This document shows positions 16,326-25,393 of a DNA stretch of 64,000 nt, in pieces. Origin of the DNA: Agrobacterium tumefaciens (GTDB lineage Bacteria; Pseudomonadota; Alphaproteobacteria; Rhizobiales; Rhizobiaceae). A model generated the notes under the pieces. That model had not been told where the DNA came from. It was given only the letters and a program-made list of their open reading frames with translations, and did no database searches. The stretch spans positions 1,957,501-2,021,500 of the forward strand of contig NZ_CP039904.1 of NCBI RefSeq assembly GCF_005221385.1. The letters run 5' to 3'. A program made the position numbers and the translations under genes. Each line of letters opens with the position of its first letter. The first letter of the stretch is position 1.

Positions 16326-16405
16326 CCATTGGTTTTAGTGCTGTCATCATCGACAAAAAGTTGTGGCATGGCGGGAACGAGCAGACTGACCCAAGACTGA
16401 GTGTA

Positions 16406-16431
16406 GGCGGGCCCTAGAGCCCGGCCTTTTT
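16406..16431 (+). terminator. orphan terminator-like hairpin
   Basis: CGGGC-CCTAGA-GCCCG, strengthened by flanking GG/CC pairs, is followed on the plus strand by TTTTT. No plus-strand gene ends here; the nearest annotated genes on both sides are on the minus strand. It could end a small RNA starting in the csp promoter region or be a remnant. Confidence 0.4.
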
Positions 16432-16539
16432 CAGATCGTCGGCTTAACGGTCATGCGCGGATCGGGAGCGCAGAACGCACAGTCTGGCCCGTCCATTCGA
16501 GGCGCTTGGAACCCGGGCGCGGAATGAGGGAGGCGCCTG

Positions 16540-17436
16540 TTAACGCCAGCTGGCAAGCAATCCCTCAAGTGTTGAGCGATCTTCTTTGTCCAGACGCGCA
16601 AGGCCCGGCGCTCGAACCGGACCAACCGCAAGCCCAAGGATCTCCATCGCTTCCTTCACCACCGTCACATTCGCGCCGTTGCGGTATCGTGTCCGCAGCC
16701 GTTCGAACAGCTCGATCTTTTCGACGATCTTCCGGGCCGCAGTGAAATCGCCAGCCGTCAGGGCATCATGAACCTGCAGGGAAAATTGCGGCGCGACATT
16801 GACGAGGCCGGATGTGAAGCCGCGTGCGCCGGCGGCGCAAAAGGCGGGTGCCCAGCTTTCCGCCAGTCCGCAGACGTAGAGCGCACCGTTCGGATCGGAA
16901 GCGGCAATCGCGCGCGACAACAGCATGATGTCGGTGGTTGCGAACTTGATGCCGGCGACATTCGGATGGCTGGAAAGCCTGACCATGTCATCGACGGAAA
17001 AACCGTCGGCCCGGACATAGGCCACCAGCGGCAATTCGCTGCCTTCTGCCAGGCCGATAAAATAGTCGATCTGCGATTGCGGGGCTGCAAAAGGGTCGAC
17101 CGGCTGATGCGACATGACGGCGGAAGCCCCCATGTCCTTCGCCTGCCGCGCCATGGACAGCGCTTCGCGCTGCGAGCGCCCGATTGCTGCCGTCACTGGG
17201 GCTTTCCCGCTTACACCTTTTATCGCGGCCTCATAAACCCTCATAATTTCAGCGGGTGTCAGGGCGTAGAACTCGCCGGTATTGCCCGCCGCGACGATAT
17301 TATGGATGCCTGCCTTTGCCACGCGGGCGTAAACCTCGGCGGTGACGACGGCGTCCACTTCACCGCCCGCATCATAAGCCGTTACGGGAACGCCGGAGAT
17401 ACCCTGCAGGGCCTGGCGAAAATCGAATGTCGTCAT
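16540..17436 (-). CDS. dihydrodipicolinate synthase (DapA) family aldolase/dehydratase
   Basis: This 298-residue TIM-barrel protein belongs to the DapA/N-acetylneuraminate lyase family. The Schiff-base lysine is K164 in AGIKFATTD and the catalytic tyrosine is Y140 (VAYVRADG); GNTGEF at 51-56 replaces the usual GTTGE loop. It lacks the extra residues that make true DapA. Near relatives cleave or dehydrate 2-keto-3-deoxy sugar acids, which fits its neighbours: an SMP-30 lactonase upstream (29-base gap) and an enolase-family dehydratase in the divergent operon. The ATG at 17436 has GAGGA 8 bases upstream. It is the last gene of the minus-strand operon gntR-smp30-dapA-like. Substrate remains unknown. 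Confidence 0.87.
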   Translation of the reverse strand: MTTFDFRQALQGISGVPVTAYDAGGEVDAVVTAEVYARVAKAGIHNIVAAGNTGEFYALTPAEIMRVYEAAIKGVSGKAPVTAAIGRSQREALSMARQAKDMGASAVMSHQPVDPFAAPQSQIDYFIGLAEGSELPLVAYVRADGFSVDDMVRLSSHPNVAGIKFATTDIMLLSRAIAASDPNGALYVCGLAESWAPAFCAAGARGFTSGLVNVAPQFSLQVHDALTAGDFTAARKIVEKIELFERLRTRYRNGANVTVVKEAMEILGLAVGPVRAPGLARLDKEDRSTLEGLLASWR

Positions 17437-17465
17437 CAATTTGTTCCTCAAGGTAAAGGGGCGTC

Positions 17466-18347
17466 TTAGATGGAGAATTTGTGAACGGGCGTGCCGGAGA
17501 CAGGCGCATCGAACGCAACGACCGTGCCCGCCGTGGAGACGCCGTTGGTTTCGGTCACCAGACTGGTGAGATAGATCGTCTTAAGGTCCGGACCGCCGAA
17601 ACACGGCATGGTCGGCCCCTTGAACGGCAGCCTGTAGATTTCGAACAATTCGCCTTCAGGCGTAAAGCGGTTGAGCCGTCCGCCCTGAACGCCGGCGCTC
17701 CAGTAGCAGCCCTCGCTATCGGTCGCTGCGCCATCCGGCCTGCCTTCGTCTGGCGCGAAATCATGGAGGCGTTCGGCAGGGCCGAGCTTGCCGGTCGCAG
17801 CATCGAAATCGAACGCCTGATACATGAGCCCGCTGCTATCGGAATGATACATCCGCCTTCCGTCCGGGCTCCAGGCAAGGCCGTTCGACGTGAACATATT
17901 ACCGTCGATGATGCGCTCGATACCGCCGTCAGGCGCGACCCGATAGAGACGCGCATTGCCCGTGGGAACCGCGGCCTCGTCGCGGGTTCCCACCCAGAAA
18001 TGCCCGTCCGGGCCAACCTTGCCGTCATTGAGGCGGCTATCGGGTCGTCCTTGGTCGGGGTCGCAGAGAAGGTCGAGCTTGCCGCTTGCGGGGTCGAGCA
18101 GATGCACGCCAGTCTTGAGGCCCGCCACTACGAGACCATTGTCGCATAGACCGAGACAGCCCACCTGGGCGGGCATGTCAAACCTGTCAAGCTTTCCGTC
18201 CGGATGCAGGCGGAAAATCGCCGGGGCGAGAATATCGACGAACCACAGATTGCCCGTCCGCTCGTCCCATGCGGGCGATTCGCCAACCTTCAAAGGCGTA
18301 TCGACGAGGGGACGGAGTCTCGGTTCTATGATGCGCGGCTGGCTCAC
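17466..18347 (-). CDS. SMP-30/gluconolactonase family lactonase
   Basis: This 293-residue protein is a six-bladed beta-propeller of the SMP-30/gluconolactonase/LRE family. Visible family motifs are LRPLVDTPLKVGESPAWDER with the metal-binding Glu, SRLNDGKVGPDGHFWVG, TSNGLAWSPDGRRMYHSDS, and GRPDGAATDSEGCYW. Such enzymes hydrolyse aldonolactones to aldonic acids using a divalent metal. The start is a GTG at 18347 with GGAGA about 8 bases upstream. The gene sits between the GntR regulator (18404-19123) and the DapA-family gene. It would hydrolyse the lactone formed by oxidation of an aldose, ahead of dehydration (inference). Confidence 0.92.
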   Translation of the reverse strand: MSQPRIIEPRLRPLVDTPLKVGESPAWDERTGNLWFVDILAPAIFRLHPDGKLDRFDMPAQVGCLGLCDNGLVVAGLKTGVHLLDPASGKLDLLCDPDQGRPDSRLNDGKVGPDGHFWVGTRDEAAVPTGNARLYRVAPDGGIERIIDGNMFTSNGLAWSPDGRRMYHSDSSGLMYQAFDFDAATGKLGPAERLHDFAPDEGRPDGAATDSEGCYWSAGVQGGRLNRFTPEGELFEIYRLPFKGPTMPCFGGPDLKTIYLTSLVTETNGVSTAGTVVAFDAPVSGTPVHKFSI

Positions 18348-18403
18348 TGATTATTCTCCATCGCCCTTTAAGGCCTCGATTTTTTAAAATTGCGGGATCG
18401 GTT

Positions 18404-19123
18404 CTAGCCGCCGACGCCCTGAAACATGCGGGCGCGGGCTTTGAGGATGTGGTCTTTCATCGCGTCATGCGCAGCCTGCTCGTGGCGCGCAAAAATCGCT
18501 TCGACGATGGCTGTGTGCTCGTTTTGCACTTCGCGCACATGCTGCGGTGTACGTTTGAGGCTGAGACTGCGTGTCACCGACTGGCCGATGGCGAAATGCG
18601 GTTTGAACCAGATGCGTACGGTGATGTGGAACTGGTTATGGCTTGCCCTGGCAATGGCTTCGTGCAGGGCGAAATCTTCCTCTGCGCCAAGATCATTGCG
18701 CTCGAGACATTGTTCCAGCGCTGCAATTGCCTGCTCGATCCGCGTCTTGTCGGCTGCCTGCCAGTTGCGCGCCGCAAGCTCGGCCCCCGAGGCCTCAAGG
18801 CCGGCCCGGAACTCGAAGAAGCGCTGCACGTCGGCAAGCGAACCGACCGGCACCTGCTGTAACACCGAAGAGTCGGGTTGCTGGCGCACATAGGAGCCGG
18901 AGCCCTTTTGTGAAACGATAAGCTCGTCATTGCGCAGCCGCTCCAGCGCTGCGCGCACCACCGGCCGGGAAGCCCCGAACAGCGACGCCAGGCTTTGTTC
19001 GGATGGTAGCCGCTCGTTTATCGGAAACCGCCCGTCCGAAATCATGCCGACGATCTTTTCGTAGACGATGTCGCTGAGCCGGGTCTCGCCGCGTGCGGCC
19101 GACGATGTGGTCGTATTGTCCAT
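18404..19123 (-). CDS. GntR family transcriptional regulator (FCD domain)
   Basis: This 239-residue regulator has a winged helix (about residues 15-80: LPSEQSLASLFGASRPVVRAALERL) and a C-terminal FCD ligand domain. It heads the minus-strand operon with the lactonase and aldolase and faces the divergent ABC transporter operon, so it most likely represses both arms and senses the sugar acid or its keto-deoxy derivative (inference). The ATG at 19123 has GAAAGG about 7 bases upstream; a GTG two codons earlier is possible. The FCD metal-binding His/Asp pattern is only partly recognisable by eye. Confidence 0.9.
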   Translation of the reverse strand: MDNTTTSSAARGETRLSDIVYEKIVGMISDGRFPINERLPSEQSLASLFGASRPVVRAALERLRNDELIVSQKGSGSYVRQQPDSSVLQQVPVGSLADVQRFFEFRAGLEASGAELAARNWQAADKTRIEQAIAALEQCLERNDLGAEEDFALHEAIARASHNQFHITVRIWFKPHFAIGQSVTRSLSLKRTPQHVREVQNEHTAIVEAIFARHEQAAHDAMKDHILKARARMFQGVGG

Positions 19124-19425
19124 CAGCACACCTTTCGTTGCAAATCGCTGAAGTTGAACGGTTTCCTGTATGTCATCCGCAACAGAAATACCGGGGTTTT
19201 ATCAGCGGGGAGCGCTGCCGTTCCGATCTTTATCGTCAAACCTGTTTTCGAAAATCGCTCTACGAATAAAAAATATGTAAAAAGCTGTCAATACTTGTAA
19301 TCATCTGAAAACGCCCATATGGTCTGCCCCTGCCGGTGGAGGATCGGCGTGCTGGCTGGCCGGGAGGGCCGTTGCGACACAGTGAAGGCTGTTTTGCTGC
19401 CGGTGATTTTTTGGGAGGATAATCG
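19124..19425. other. divergent regulatory region of the sugar-oxidation locus
   Basis: This 302-base region separates two operons. On the minus strand TTGACA (19291-19286) and TATTCG (19268-19263), spaced by 17, can serve as promoter for gntR. The AT-rich core at 19255-19310 is the probable control centre. No strong palindrome is visible; a small TAC-TT-GTA dyad lies at 19292-19299, next to the -35. The plus-strand gene has a good ribosome binding site (GGGAGGA) 5 bases before its ATG, but I see no clear plus-strand promoter. Confidence 0.45.
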
Positions 19426-21375
19426 ATGCGCGATGGGGATAAATTTTCGCTTGGCGTGACGCGCCGGACCTTTGTGGCGGGGCTTGGCGGCGTCGCCGCC
19501 CTTTCCGTCATCGGGACCTCGGCGCGGGCCGCCACCGGCAAAGAAGCGCCGGAACTGGCAGCCTTGGTAAAAGACGGCAAATTGCCGCCCCTGGCCGAGC
19601 GGCTGCCGAAAAATCCGATGGTGGTGACACCGCACGAAAAGATCGGCACCTATGGCGGCACATTGCGCCGTGGCCTGCGCGGTTCATCGGACCATAATGG
19701 CATTCTGCGCATGGTCGGCAATCAGGGGCTGGTTCGCTGGAACATGGATTTCACCGAGGTTCTGCCGAACCTTGCCGAGAAATGGGAGGTTAATGACGAC
19801 GCTTCGCAGTTCACCTTCCATCTGTTGCAGGGCGCGAAATGGTCGGACGGCCACCCCTTCACCGCAGATGACGTGGTGTTCGCCATCGAGGACTGCATCA
19901 AGAACAAGGAGCTTTACAGCGCCACCCCGGCCCAGCTTTCCGTGGCCGGCAAGGCGGTCGATGTCGAGAAGGTCGACGATTTCACGGTCAAGTTCAAATT
20001 CGCCGCGCCGAACGCGCTCTATCTAGAAAACCTCGCTACACCGCTCGGCCAGCATCCAACGCTGTTCGCCAAGCATTATTGCAGCAAGTTCCTGCCGAAA
20101 TACAATACGTCGCTGGATGCCGATGTGAAGGCGGCCGGCGTATCGAGCTGGACGGAACTGTTCCGCGCCAAGTGCGGTGATATCGAAATTCCGTCGCGCT
20201 GGTCGAATGTCGACAAGCCGACGCTTGATCCGTGGGTGGTGAAGGAACCCTATTCCGGCGGCGCGACCCGGGTTGTGATGACCCGCAATCCTTACTTCTG
20301 GCAGGTTGATACCGAAGGTAACCAGCTTCCTTACATCGACGAAGTCAATTTCGGCATTTCGCAGGATGTCGAATCGCTGATGCTGAATGTCATTTCCGGC
20401 AAGATCGACATTCAGGAGCGCCATATCAGCGTTCTCGCCAACAAGCCGACCCTGTCGCAGAACATGAAAAAAGGTGATTACCGTCTGCTGACGCTGGTGC
20501 CGTCCGCCTCGCAGCAGTGCCAGATCTACCTGAACATCACCCATAAAGACCCGGCAATGCGCAAGATGTTTGCCGACAAGTCCTTCCGTCAGGCGCTGTC
20601 CATTGCGCTCAACCGGCAGGAAATCATCGACATCGTTTATTTCGGCCAGAGCGAGGGATATCAGGCCGGGCCACGCCCGACGCACCCCTGGTATAATGAA
20701 AAGCTGGCGCGCCAGTTCACCGAATATGACGCCGACAAGGCGAATGATCTTCTCGACAAGGCCGGTTACGACAAGAAGAACGGCAATGGCATGCGGCTGC
20801 GTCCTGACGGCCAGCCGATTTTCTTCTCGATCGATGTCATCCCGACGCTTTATCCGGATCTTGTCGATGCGCTGGAACTGGTGAAGGCACAGTGGGCGCA
20901 GATCGGCGTTGATATCAAGGTCAACACCATCGAACGCGCGCTCTATTACACGCGTGGCGATGACAACGCCCATGATGCGGCGGTCTGGCCTGGCCCCGGC
21001 GGTCTCGATCCAATGCTCGACCCGCGCGATTTCTTCGCCTTCCATCCACAGGGGTCGCGTTACGCCATTCCGTGGGCGCTCTGGTATACGTCCAACGGCC
21101 AGAAGGGTGAGGAACCACCGGAAAGCCAGAAGAAACGCTTCAAGCTGTTCGACGAGGCGCGTTCGACGGCCGACCTTGCCAAGCGCGGTGAGAAGATGAA
21201 GCAGATCTTCGACATAGCGGCGGAAGAGTTCGAGACGATCGGTCTCTGCCTTGCCGTGGGTGGTTTCGGCATCATCCGCAACAATCTGCGCAATGTGCCG
21301 GAAACGGAACCCGACAGCTGGACCTGGCCCAATCCCGGCCCGGCGCTGCCGCAACAGTTCACCTTCACAAGCTGA
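19426..21375 (+). CDS. Tat-exported ABC transporter substrate-binding protein (family 5)
   Basis: This 649-residue periplasmic binding protein belongs to the peptide/nickel/oligosaccharide family (SBP_bac_5). A twin-arginine signal is evident: TRRTFVAGLGG at residues 12-22 followed by a hydrophobic stretch and cleavage near ARAA. The family core includes GQHPTLFAKHY, the DGHPFTADDVVFAIED segment and FRQALSIALNRQEIIDIVYF. At 649 residues it is larger than DppA-type proteins (about 530) and closer to the large binding proteins of oligosaccharide or glycoside importers such as rhizobial AgpA (from memory). With sugar-acid enzymes encoded downstream, a carbohydrate ligand is likely (inference). 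The ATG at 19426 follows GGGAGGATAATCG. Confidence 0.93.
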   Translation: MRDGDKFSLGVTRRTFVAGLGGVAALSVIGTSARAATGKEAPELAALVKDGKLPPLAERLPKNPMVVTPHEKIGTYGGTLRRGLRGSSDHNGILRMVGNQGLVRWNMDFTEVLPNLAEKWEVNDDASQFTFHLLQGAKWSDGHPFTADDVVFAIEDCIKNKELYSATPAQLSVAGKAVDVEKVDDFTVKFKFAAPNALYLENLATPLGQHPTLFAKHYCSKFLPKYNTSLDADVKAAGVSSWTELFRAKCGDIEIPSRWSNVDKPTLDPWVVKEPYSGGATRVVMTRNPYFWQVDTEGNQLPYIDEVNFGISQDVESLMLNVISGKIDIQERHISVLANKPTLSQNMKKGDYRLLTLVPSASQQCQIYLNITHKDPAMRKMFADKSFRQALSIALNRQEIIDIVYFGQSEGYQAGPRPTHPWYNEKLARQFTEYDADKANDLLDKAGYDKKNGNGMRLRPDGQPIFFSIDVIPTLYPDLVDALELVKAQWAQIGVDIKVNTIERALYYTRGDDNAHDAAVWPGPGGLDPMLDPRDFFAFHPQGSRYAIPWALWYTSNGQKGEEPPESQKKRFKLFDEARSTADLAKRGEKMKQIFDIAAEEFETIGLCLAVGGFGIIRNNLRNVPETEPDSWTWPNPGPALPQQFTFTS

Positions 21376-21495
21376 TACCGCCACATGGGCGTCGCTGCCG
21401 TAACGCGGCGACGCCTCTCAGGTTGTTTCGACCATCCACAGCCCGTCTCCCGGTGGAAGGCGGTGCGTATGGCACAATGTGATTGCGAGAACGAC

Positions 21496-22482
21496 ATGCT
21501 GCTTTTTATCGTAAAACGCCTGCTGTGGATGATCCCGTCCCTGTTTGCCGTCAGTTTCCTTGCCTTTGTCCTGATCCAGCTGCCGCCCGGCGACTATGTG
21601 ACAACCTATATCGCCACCCTGGCCGCTTCCAACGAGGTCATTGACCACAATACGGCGGCGCAGCTGCGCGAACGTTTCGGCCTCGATGACCCGATGATCG
21701 TGCAATATCTGAAATGGATATGGGGCATTATCAGCCGTGGTGATTTCGGCATCTCGTTCGAGTGGCAGCAGCCGGTTTCCGGCCTCATCTGGGAACGCAT
21801 GGCGCTGACGCTGGTTCTGGCCATCGCAAGCCTTCTCGCCACCTGGGCCATAGCTCTTCCCATCGGCGTCTTCTCCGCCGTGCGCAAATATTCGATCGGC
21901 GATTATCTCTTTACCGCCTTCTCCTTCTTCGGCCTTTCCATACCCTCGTTTCTGCTGGCGCTGGTGCTGATGTATGTGGCGGCGGTGGAGTTCGGGGCCG
22001 ATGTTGGCGGGCTGTTTTCGGCAGAATATGAAACGGCGTCCTGGAGCATCGCCAAGATGATGGATCTCATGGCCCATATCTGGCTGCCGGTCGCCATCCT
22101 TGCCGTGTCATCCACCGCAAGCCTCATCCGCGTCATGCGTGCCAATATGCTGGACGAATTGCCCAAGCCCTATGTGACCACGGCGCGTGCGAAGGGTTTG
22201 TCGGAGTTCAGGCTGCTGACGAAATATCCGCTCAGAATTGCGCTCAACCCGTTCATTTCCACCATCGCATGGCTGCTGCCCAACCTCATTTCGGGCTCGG
22301 TCGTGGTCGCCATCGTGCTCAATCTGCCGACGGCGGCACCACTGCTTCTGCAGTCGTTGATGGCGCAGGACATGTATCTCGCCGGCGCTTTCGTGCTGTT
22401 GATCTGCGCGCTGACGCTGATCGGTTCGCTGATCAGCGACATCCTGCTTGCGCTGGTCGATCCGCGCATCCGTCTCGAATAG
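21496..22482 (+). CDS. Dpp-type ABC transporter permease 1 (DppB-like)
   Basis: This 328-residue inner-membrane protein has about six transmembrane segments. It shows the DppB pattern: N-terminal MLLFIVKRLLWMIPSLF, a periplasmic loop with LRERFGLDDPMIVQYLKWI, and the cytoplasmic EAA-like loop (YVTTARAKGLSEFRLLTKYPLR). The start at 21496 begins the standard DppB N-terminus; the open frame extends to 21385, including an ATG at 21469, without homology. It follows the binding-protein gene by 120 bases and precedes the second permease by 9 bases. Confidence 0.93.
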   Translation: MLLFIVKRLLWMIPSLFAVSFLAFVLIQLPPGDYVTTYIATLAASNEVIDHNTAAQLRERFGLDDPMIVQYLKWIWGIISRGDFGISFEWQQPVSGLIWERMALTLVLAIASLLATWAIALPIGVFSAVRKYSIGDYLFTAFSFFGLSIPSFLLALVLMYVAAVEFGADVGGLFSAEYETASWSIAKMMDLMAHIWLPVAILAVSSTASLIRVMRANMLDELPKPYVTTARAKGLSEFRLLTKYPLRIALNPFISTIAWLLPNLISGSVVVAIVLNLPTAAPLLLQSLMAQDMYLAGAFVLLICALTLIGSLISDILLALVDPRIRLE

Positions 22483-22491
22483 GAGGGCGCC

Positions 22492-23616
22492 ATGAGCGAT
22501 ATCACTATGACCACCAACACCCGGCAGGACCGCGCCGCCGTCGCTTCGCAGTGGCAGCTCATCTGGTGGGCGTTCAAGCGCCACAAGCTGGCCATGGCCG
22601 CCCTGTTCATCACCATCGCCATGTATATCGTCGCGCTGGTGCCGGGCTTCTTCGCCATCAACGATCCGGTGCTGCAGAACGCCCGCGCCACCTTCCATCC
22701 GCCGCAGCGCGTGCATTTCATCGATACGACCGACGGTTTCTCGCTCGGAATGCATTATTATCCGCTGAAGCTGACCCGCAATCCCGAGACGCTGGCGGCG
22801 GTGTTCGTCGAAGATACCGCGAAGAAAATCCCGGTCCAGCTTTTCGGTCGAGGTTACGAATATTCCGTGTTCGGCCTGTTCAACACGGATATCCATCTGC
22901 TGGCCTCCACCGACAAGACGCGACCGCTCTTTCTCTTCGGTGCGGATCGTCTCGGCCGTGATGTCTTCAGCCGCGTCGTGCAGGGGTCGCAGATTTCCCT
23001 GTCGATCGGTCTTGTCGGCGTGTTTTTCTCGCTGCTGCTCGGTGTCGTTCTCGGCGGCATCTCCGGTTATTATGGCGGCCGCATCGATTTCGTCATGCAG
23101 CGGGTGATCGACTTCGTCTTGTCGCTGCCCACCATTCCCATCTGGCTGGCGCTGGCCGCCGCATTGCCGCAGGGCTGGCCGGCAACGCTGCAATACATGA
23201 TGATCACCATCATCCTGTCCCTGACCGGCTGGGCGCAGCTTGCCCGCGTCGTGCGCGGCCGGTTCCTGTCGCTCAGAACCGAAGAGTTCGTGGCTGCGGC
23301 CCGGCTGGATGGCGTGCCGGAAGGGCGCATCATCTTCCGCCATATGTTGCCGAGTTTTTCGAGCCATATCATCGCCTCGGTCACGCTTGCGGTTCCGGCG
23401 ATGATCCTTGCGGAAACCTCGCTGTCCTTCCTTGGCCTCGGCCTTCAGCCGCCGACGATTTCCTGGGGCGTGCTGCTGCGCGAGGCGCAGAATATCCGCT
23501 CGATCGCGACCGCACCCTGGTTGTTCCTGCCCGGTGTGGCTGTTGTCGTTGCCGTCATGGCGCTCAATCTGCTCGGTGACGGCCTGCGCGACGCAGCCGA
23601 CCCCTATAACAAGTGA
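22492..23616 (+). CDS. Dpp-type ABC transporter permease 2 (DppC-like)
   Basis: This 374-residue permease is the DppC-type partner. After an N-terminal cytoplasmic segment and the first transmembrane helix comes a periplasmic insertion of about 110 residues (roughly 65-175), longer than in typical DppC, then five more helices. The EAA loop reads EEFVAAARLDGVPEGRIIFRH and is followed by ETSLSFLGLGLQPPTISWG. The insertion is shared by relatives that work with large family-5 binding proteins, and may contact the 649-residue binding protein (inference). A strong AGGAGGG precedes the ATG. The stop nearly abuts the ATPase gene. Confidence 0.93.
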   Translation: MSDITMTTNTRQDRAAVASQWQLIWWAFKRHKLAMAALFITIAMYIVALVPGFFAINDPVLQNARATFHPPQRVHFIDTTDGFSLGMHYYPLKLTRNPETLAAVFVEDTAKKIPVQLFGRGYEYSVFGLFNTDIHLLASTDKTRPLFLFGADRLGRDVFSRVVQGSQISLSIGLVGVFFSLLLGVVLGGISGYYGGRIDFVMQRVIDFVLSLPTIPIWLALAAALPQGWPATLQYMMITIILSLTGWAQLARVVRGRFLSLRTEEFVAAARLDGVPEGRIIFRHMLPSFSSHIIASVTLAVPAMILAETSLSFLGLGLQPPTISWGVLLREAQNIRSIATAPWLFLPGVAVVVAVMALNLLGDGLRDAADPYNK

Positions 23617-23624
23617 GGCCCCGG

Positions 23625-25349
23625 ATGAGCGATATTCTCTCCATGAAGCCAGCAAAACCGCTGCTTGAAGTCCGCAATCTCGTCACCGAGTTCCCGGTCC
23701 GAAACGGTGTTTTCCGGGCGGTCAACGATCTGTCTTTTTCCATCGATCCCGGCAAGACACTCTGTGTCGTCGGTGAAAGCGGCTCCGGAAAATCCGTCAC
23801 CGCCCGCTCTATCCTGCAAATTATCGACAGCCCCGGTTACATCGCGTCCGGGTCGATCATCCTCAATCGCGCCGATGGCACGTCGCTTGATCTGGCAAAG
23901 CTCGATCCGCGCAGCCGGGCCATCCGCTCGGTGCGCGGCGCTGACATCGCCATGATTTTCCAGGAGCCGATGTCGTCGCTTTCCCCGGTCCATACCGTCG
24001 GTGACCAGATCACCGAAGTTCTGCGCCTGCACCTGAAAATGACGAAGGCACAGGCGCGGGCTGAGGCCATCGAACTGCTGCGGCAGGTGGAAATTCCCAA
24101 TCCCGAAAAGGCGCTGGATCGGTATGCCTTTCAATATTCGGGCGGTATGCGCCAGCGCGCCATGATCGCCATGGCGCTGGCCTGCAAACCGCAGCTGTTG
24201 ATCGCCGACGAACCGACGACGGCGCTCGACGTCACTACACAGGCCGAAATCCTCGACCTGATATCGCGGCTGCAAAAGGCGCATGGCATGGCGGTGCTGT
24301 TCATCACCCATGACATGGGCGTGGTGGCGCAGATTGCCGATGATGTGCTGGTCATGCATCACGGTGTCGCCAAGGAATATGGCACTGTCGATGAGATATT
24401 CCACAGCCCGCAGGACTCCTATACCCGCATGTTGATCGGCTCGGTCCTGAAACTGGAGCAGAAAGCGGAAATCCGGCTTGCCCGTCCGCCGCTCGATCTT
24501 GCCGCAGCGCCCATCCTCGAAGTCAACGACCTCTCCATGCATTTCGGTGAGATGAAGGCGCTGGATGGCGTCTCGATCAAGCTGTTGCCCGGCGAGACGC
24601 TTGGCATTGTCGGTGAAAGCGGTTCGGGCAAGACCACGATGGGCCGCTCCATCATGCGCCTTTACGATCCGACCGGCGGTGAAATGCGTTATCGCCGGGC
24701 GGATGGCACGGTGGTCGATCTGGCCAAAATCGAAGGCGCCGAGCTGAAAGCCGCGCGGCGCGAGTTGCGCATGGTTTTCCAGGACCCGTTCGGTTCTCTC
24801 AATCCGCGCATGACGGTGGCGCAGGTCATCGGCGAACCATTGCTGGTCAACGGTATTGCCAGGGGCAGGGAGCTGGATGAGCGCGTCTGCGCCCTGATGG
24901 AGCAGGTGGGGCTTGATCCGATCGGGCGTGAGCGTTACCCGCACGCCTTTTCCGGCGGCCAGCGCCAGCGCATCGGCATCGCCCGCGCCATCACGCTGAA
25001 GCCGCGCATCATCGTGGCGGATGAGGCGACCTCGGCGCTTGATGTTTCGGTGCGGTTCCAGGTGCTTGATCTTTTGATGCGGCTACAGGACGAGCTAGGG
25101 CTCGCCTATATCTTCATCAGTCACGATATCGGCGTTATCAGATACATGTGCGACCGCGTCGGGGTGATGTATCGCGGCAAGCTGGTGGAAGTGGGAGAGG
25201 CGGAAAAGGTGTGCAACGCGCCGGATCATCCTTATACGCAGGCGCTTCTTTCCGCCATTCCGCGCCCTGACCCACGCGACCGGGATCGCACCCGAAGGTT
25301 CCGTTATGTCGAGCCATCCGAGATCAAGAACGGGGTAGCGGCCCGATAA
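23625..25349 (+). CDS. ABC transporter double ATP-binding protein (DppD-DppF fusion)
   Basis: This 574-residue protein carries two complete nucleotide-binding domains. The first has Walker [11 protein letters not shown] near residue 50 and signature YSGGMRQRAM; the second has Walker A GESGSGKTTMG near residue 330, signature [10 protein letters not shown] and Walker B IVADEATSALD. The fusion replaces separate DppD and DppF subunits and is common in carbohydrate and peptide importers of rhizobia. ATG 23625 is chosen (8 bases after the permease stop); a GTG at 23613 and an ATG at 23643 are alternatives. It completes the importer encoded from 19426. Confidence 0.94.
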   Translation: MSDILSMKPAKPLLEVRNLVTEFPVRNGVFRAVNDLSFSIDPGKTLCVVGESGSGKSVTARSILQIIDSPGYIASGSIILNRADGTSLDLAKLDPRSRAIRSVRGADIAMIFQEPMSSLSPVHTVGDQITEVLRLHLKMTKAQARAEAIELLRQVEIPNPEKALDRYAFQYSGGMRQRAMIAMALACKPQLLIADEPTTALDVTTQAEILDLISRLQKAHGMAVLFITHDMGVVAQIADDVLVMHHGVAKEYGTVDEIFHSPQDSYTRMLIGSVLKLEQKAEIRLARPPLDLAAAPILEVNDLSMHFGEMKALDGVSIKLLPGETLGIVGESGSGKTTMGRSIMRLYDPTGGEMRYRRADGTVVDLAKIEGAELKAARRELRMVFQDPFGSLNPRMTVAQVIGEPLLVNGIARGRELDERVCALMEQVGLDPIGRERYPHAFSGGQRQRIGIARAITLKPRIIVADEATSALDVSVRFQVLDLLMRLQDELGLAYIFISHDIGVIRYMCDRVGVMYRGKLVEVGEAEKVCNAPDHPYTQALLSAIPRPDPRDRDRTRRFRYVEPSEIKNGVAAR

Positions 25350-25393
25350 CGTCGCGGCCGTTGCATCCTGCAATTCACGAGGAAGAATAAAGC

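Larger units (their letters stand above)
16156..16539. other. non-coding region: csp leader, promoter and an unassigned hairpin
   Basis: This 384-base stretch holds the minus-strand csp leader (about 16156-16290) with a perfect 6-bp hairpin CAGCAC-TCAG-GTGCTG at 16187-16202, the csp promoter (16297-16325), and a terminator-like hairpin with T-run at 16406-16431 on the plus strand. The short open frames in it have no ribosome binding sites or sensible composition. The remaining 100 bases before the DapA-family stop show nothing I can name. Confidence 0.6.

Noticed and set aside
16197..16400. A 67-codon plus-strand frame in the csp promoter region
   Set aside because: It would cover the csp promoter and leader, has no ribosome binding site and no sensible composition.
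22108..23655. A 515-codon minus-strand frame opposite the permease genes
   Set aside because: Composition rich in Gln, Asp, His and Arg and no family match; shadow of the DppC-type gene.
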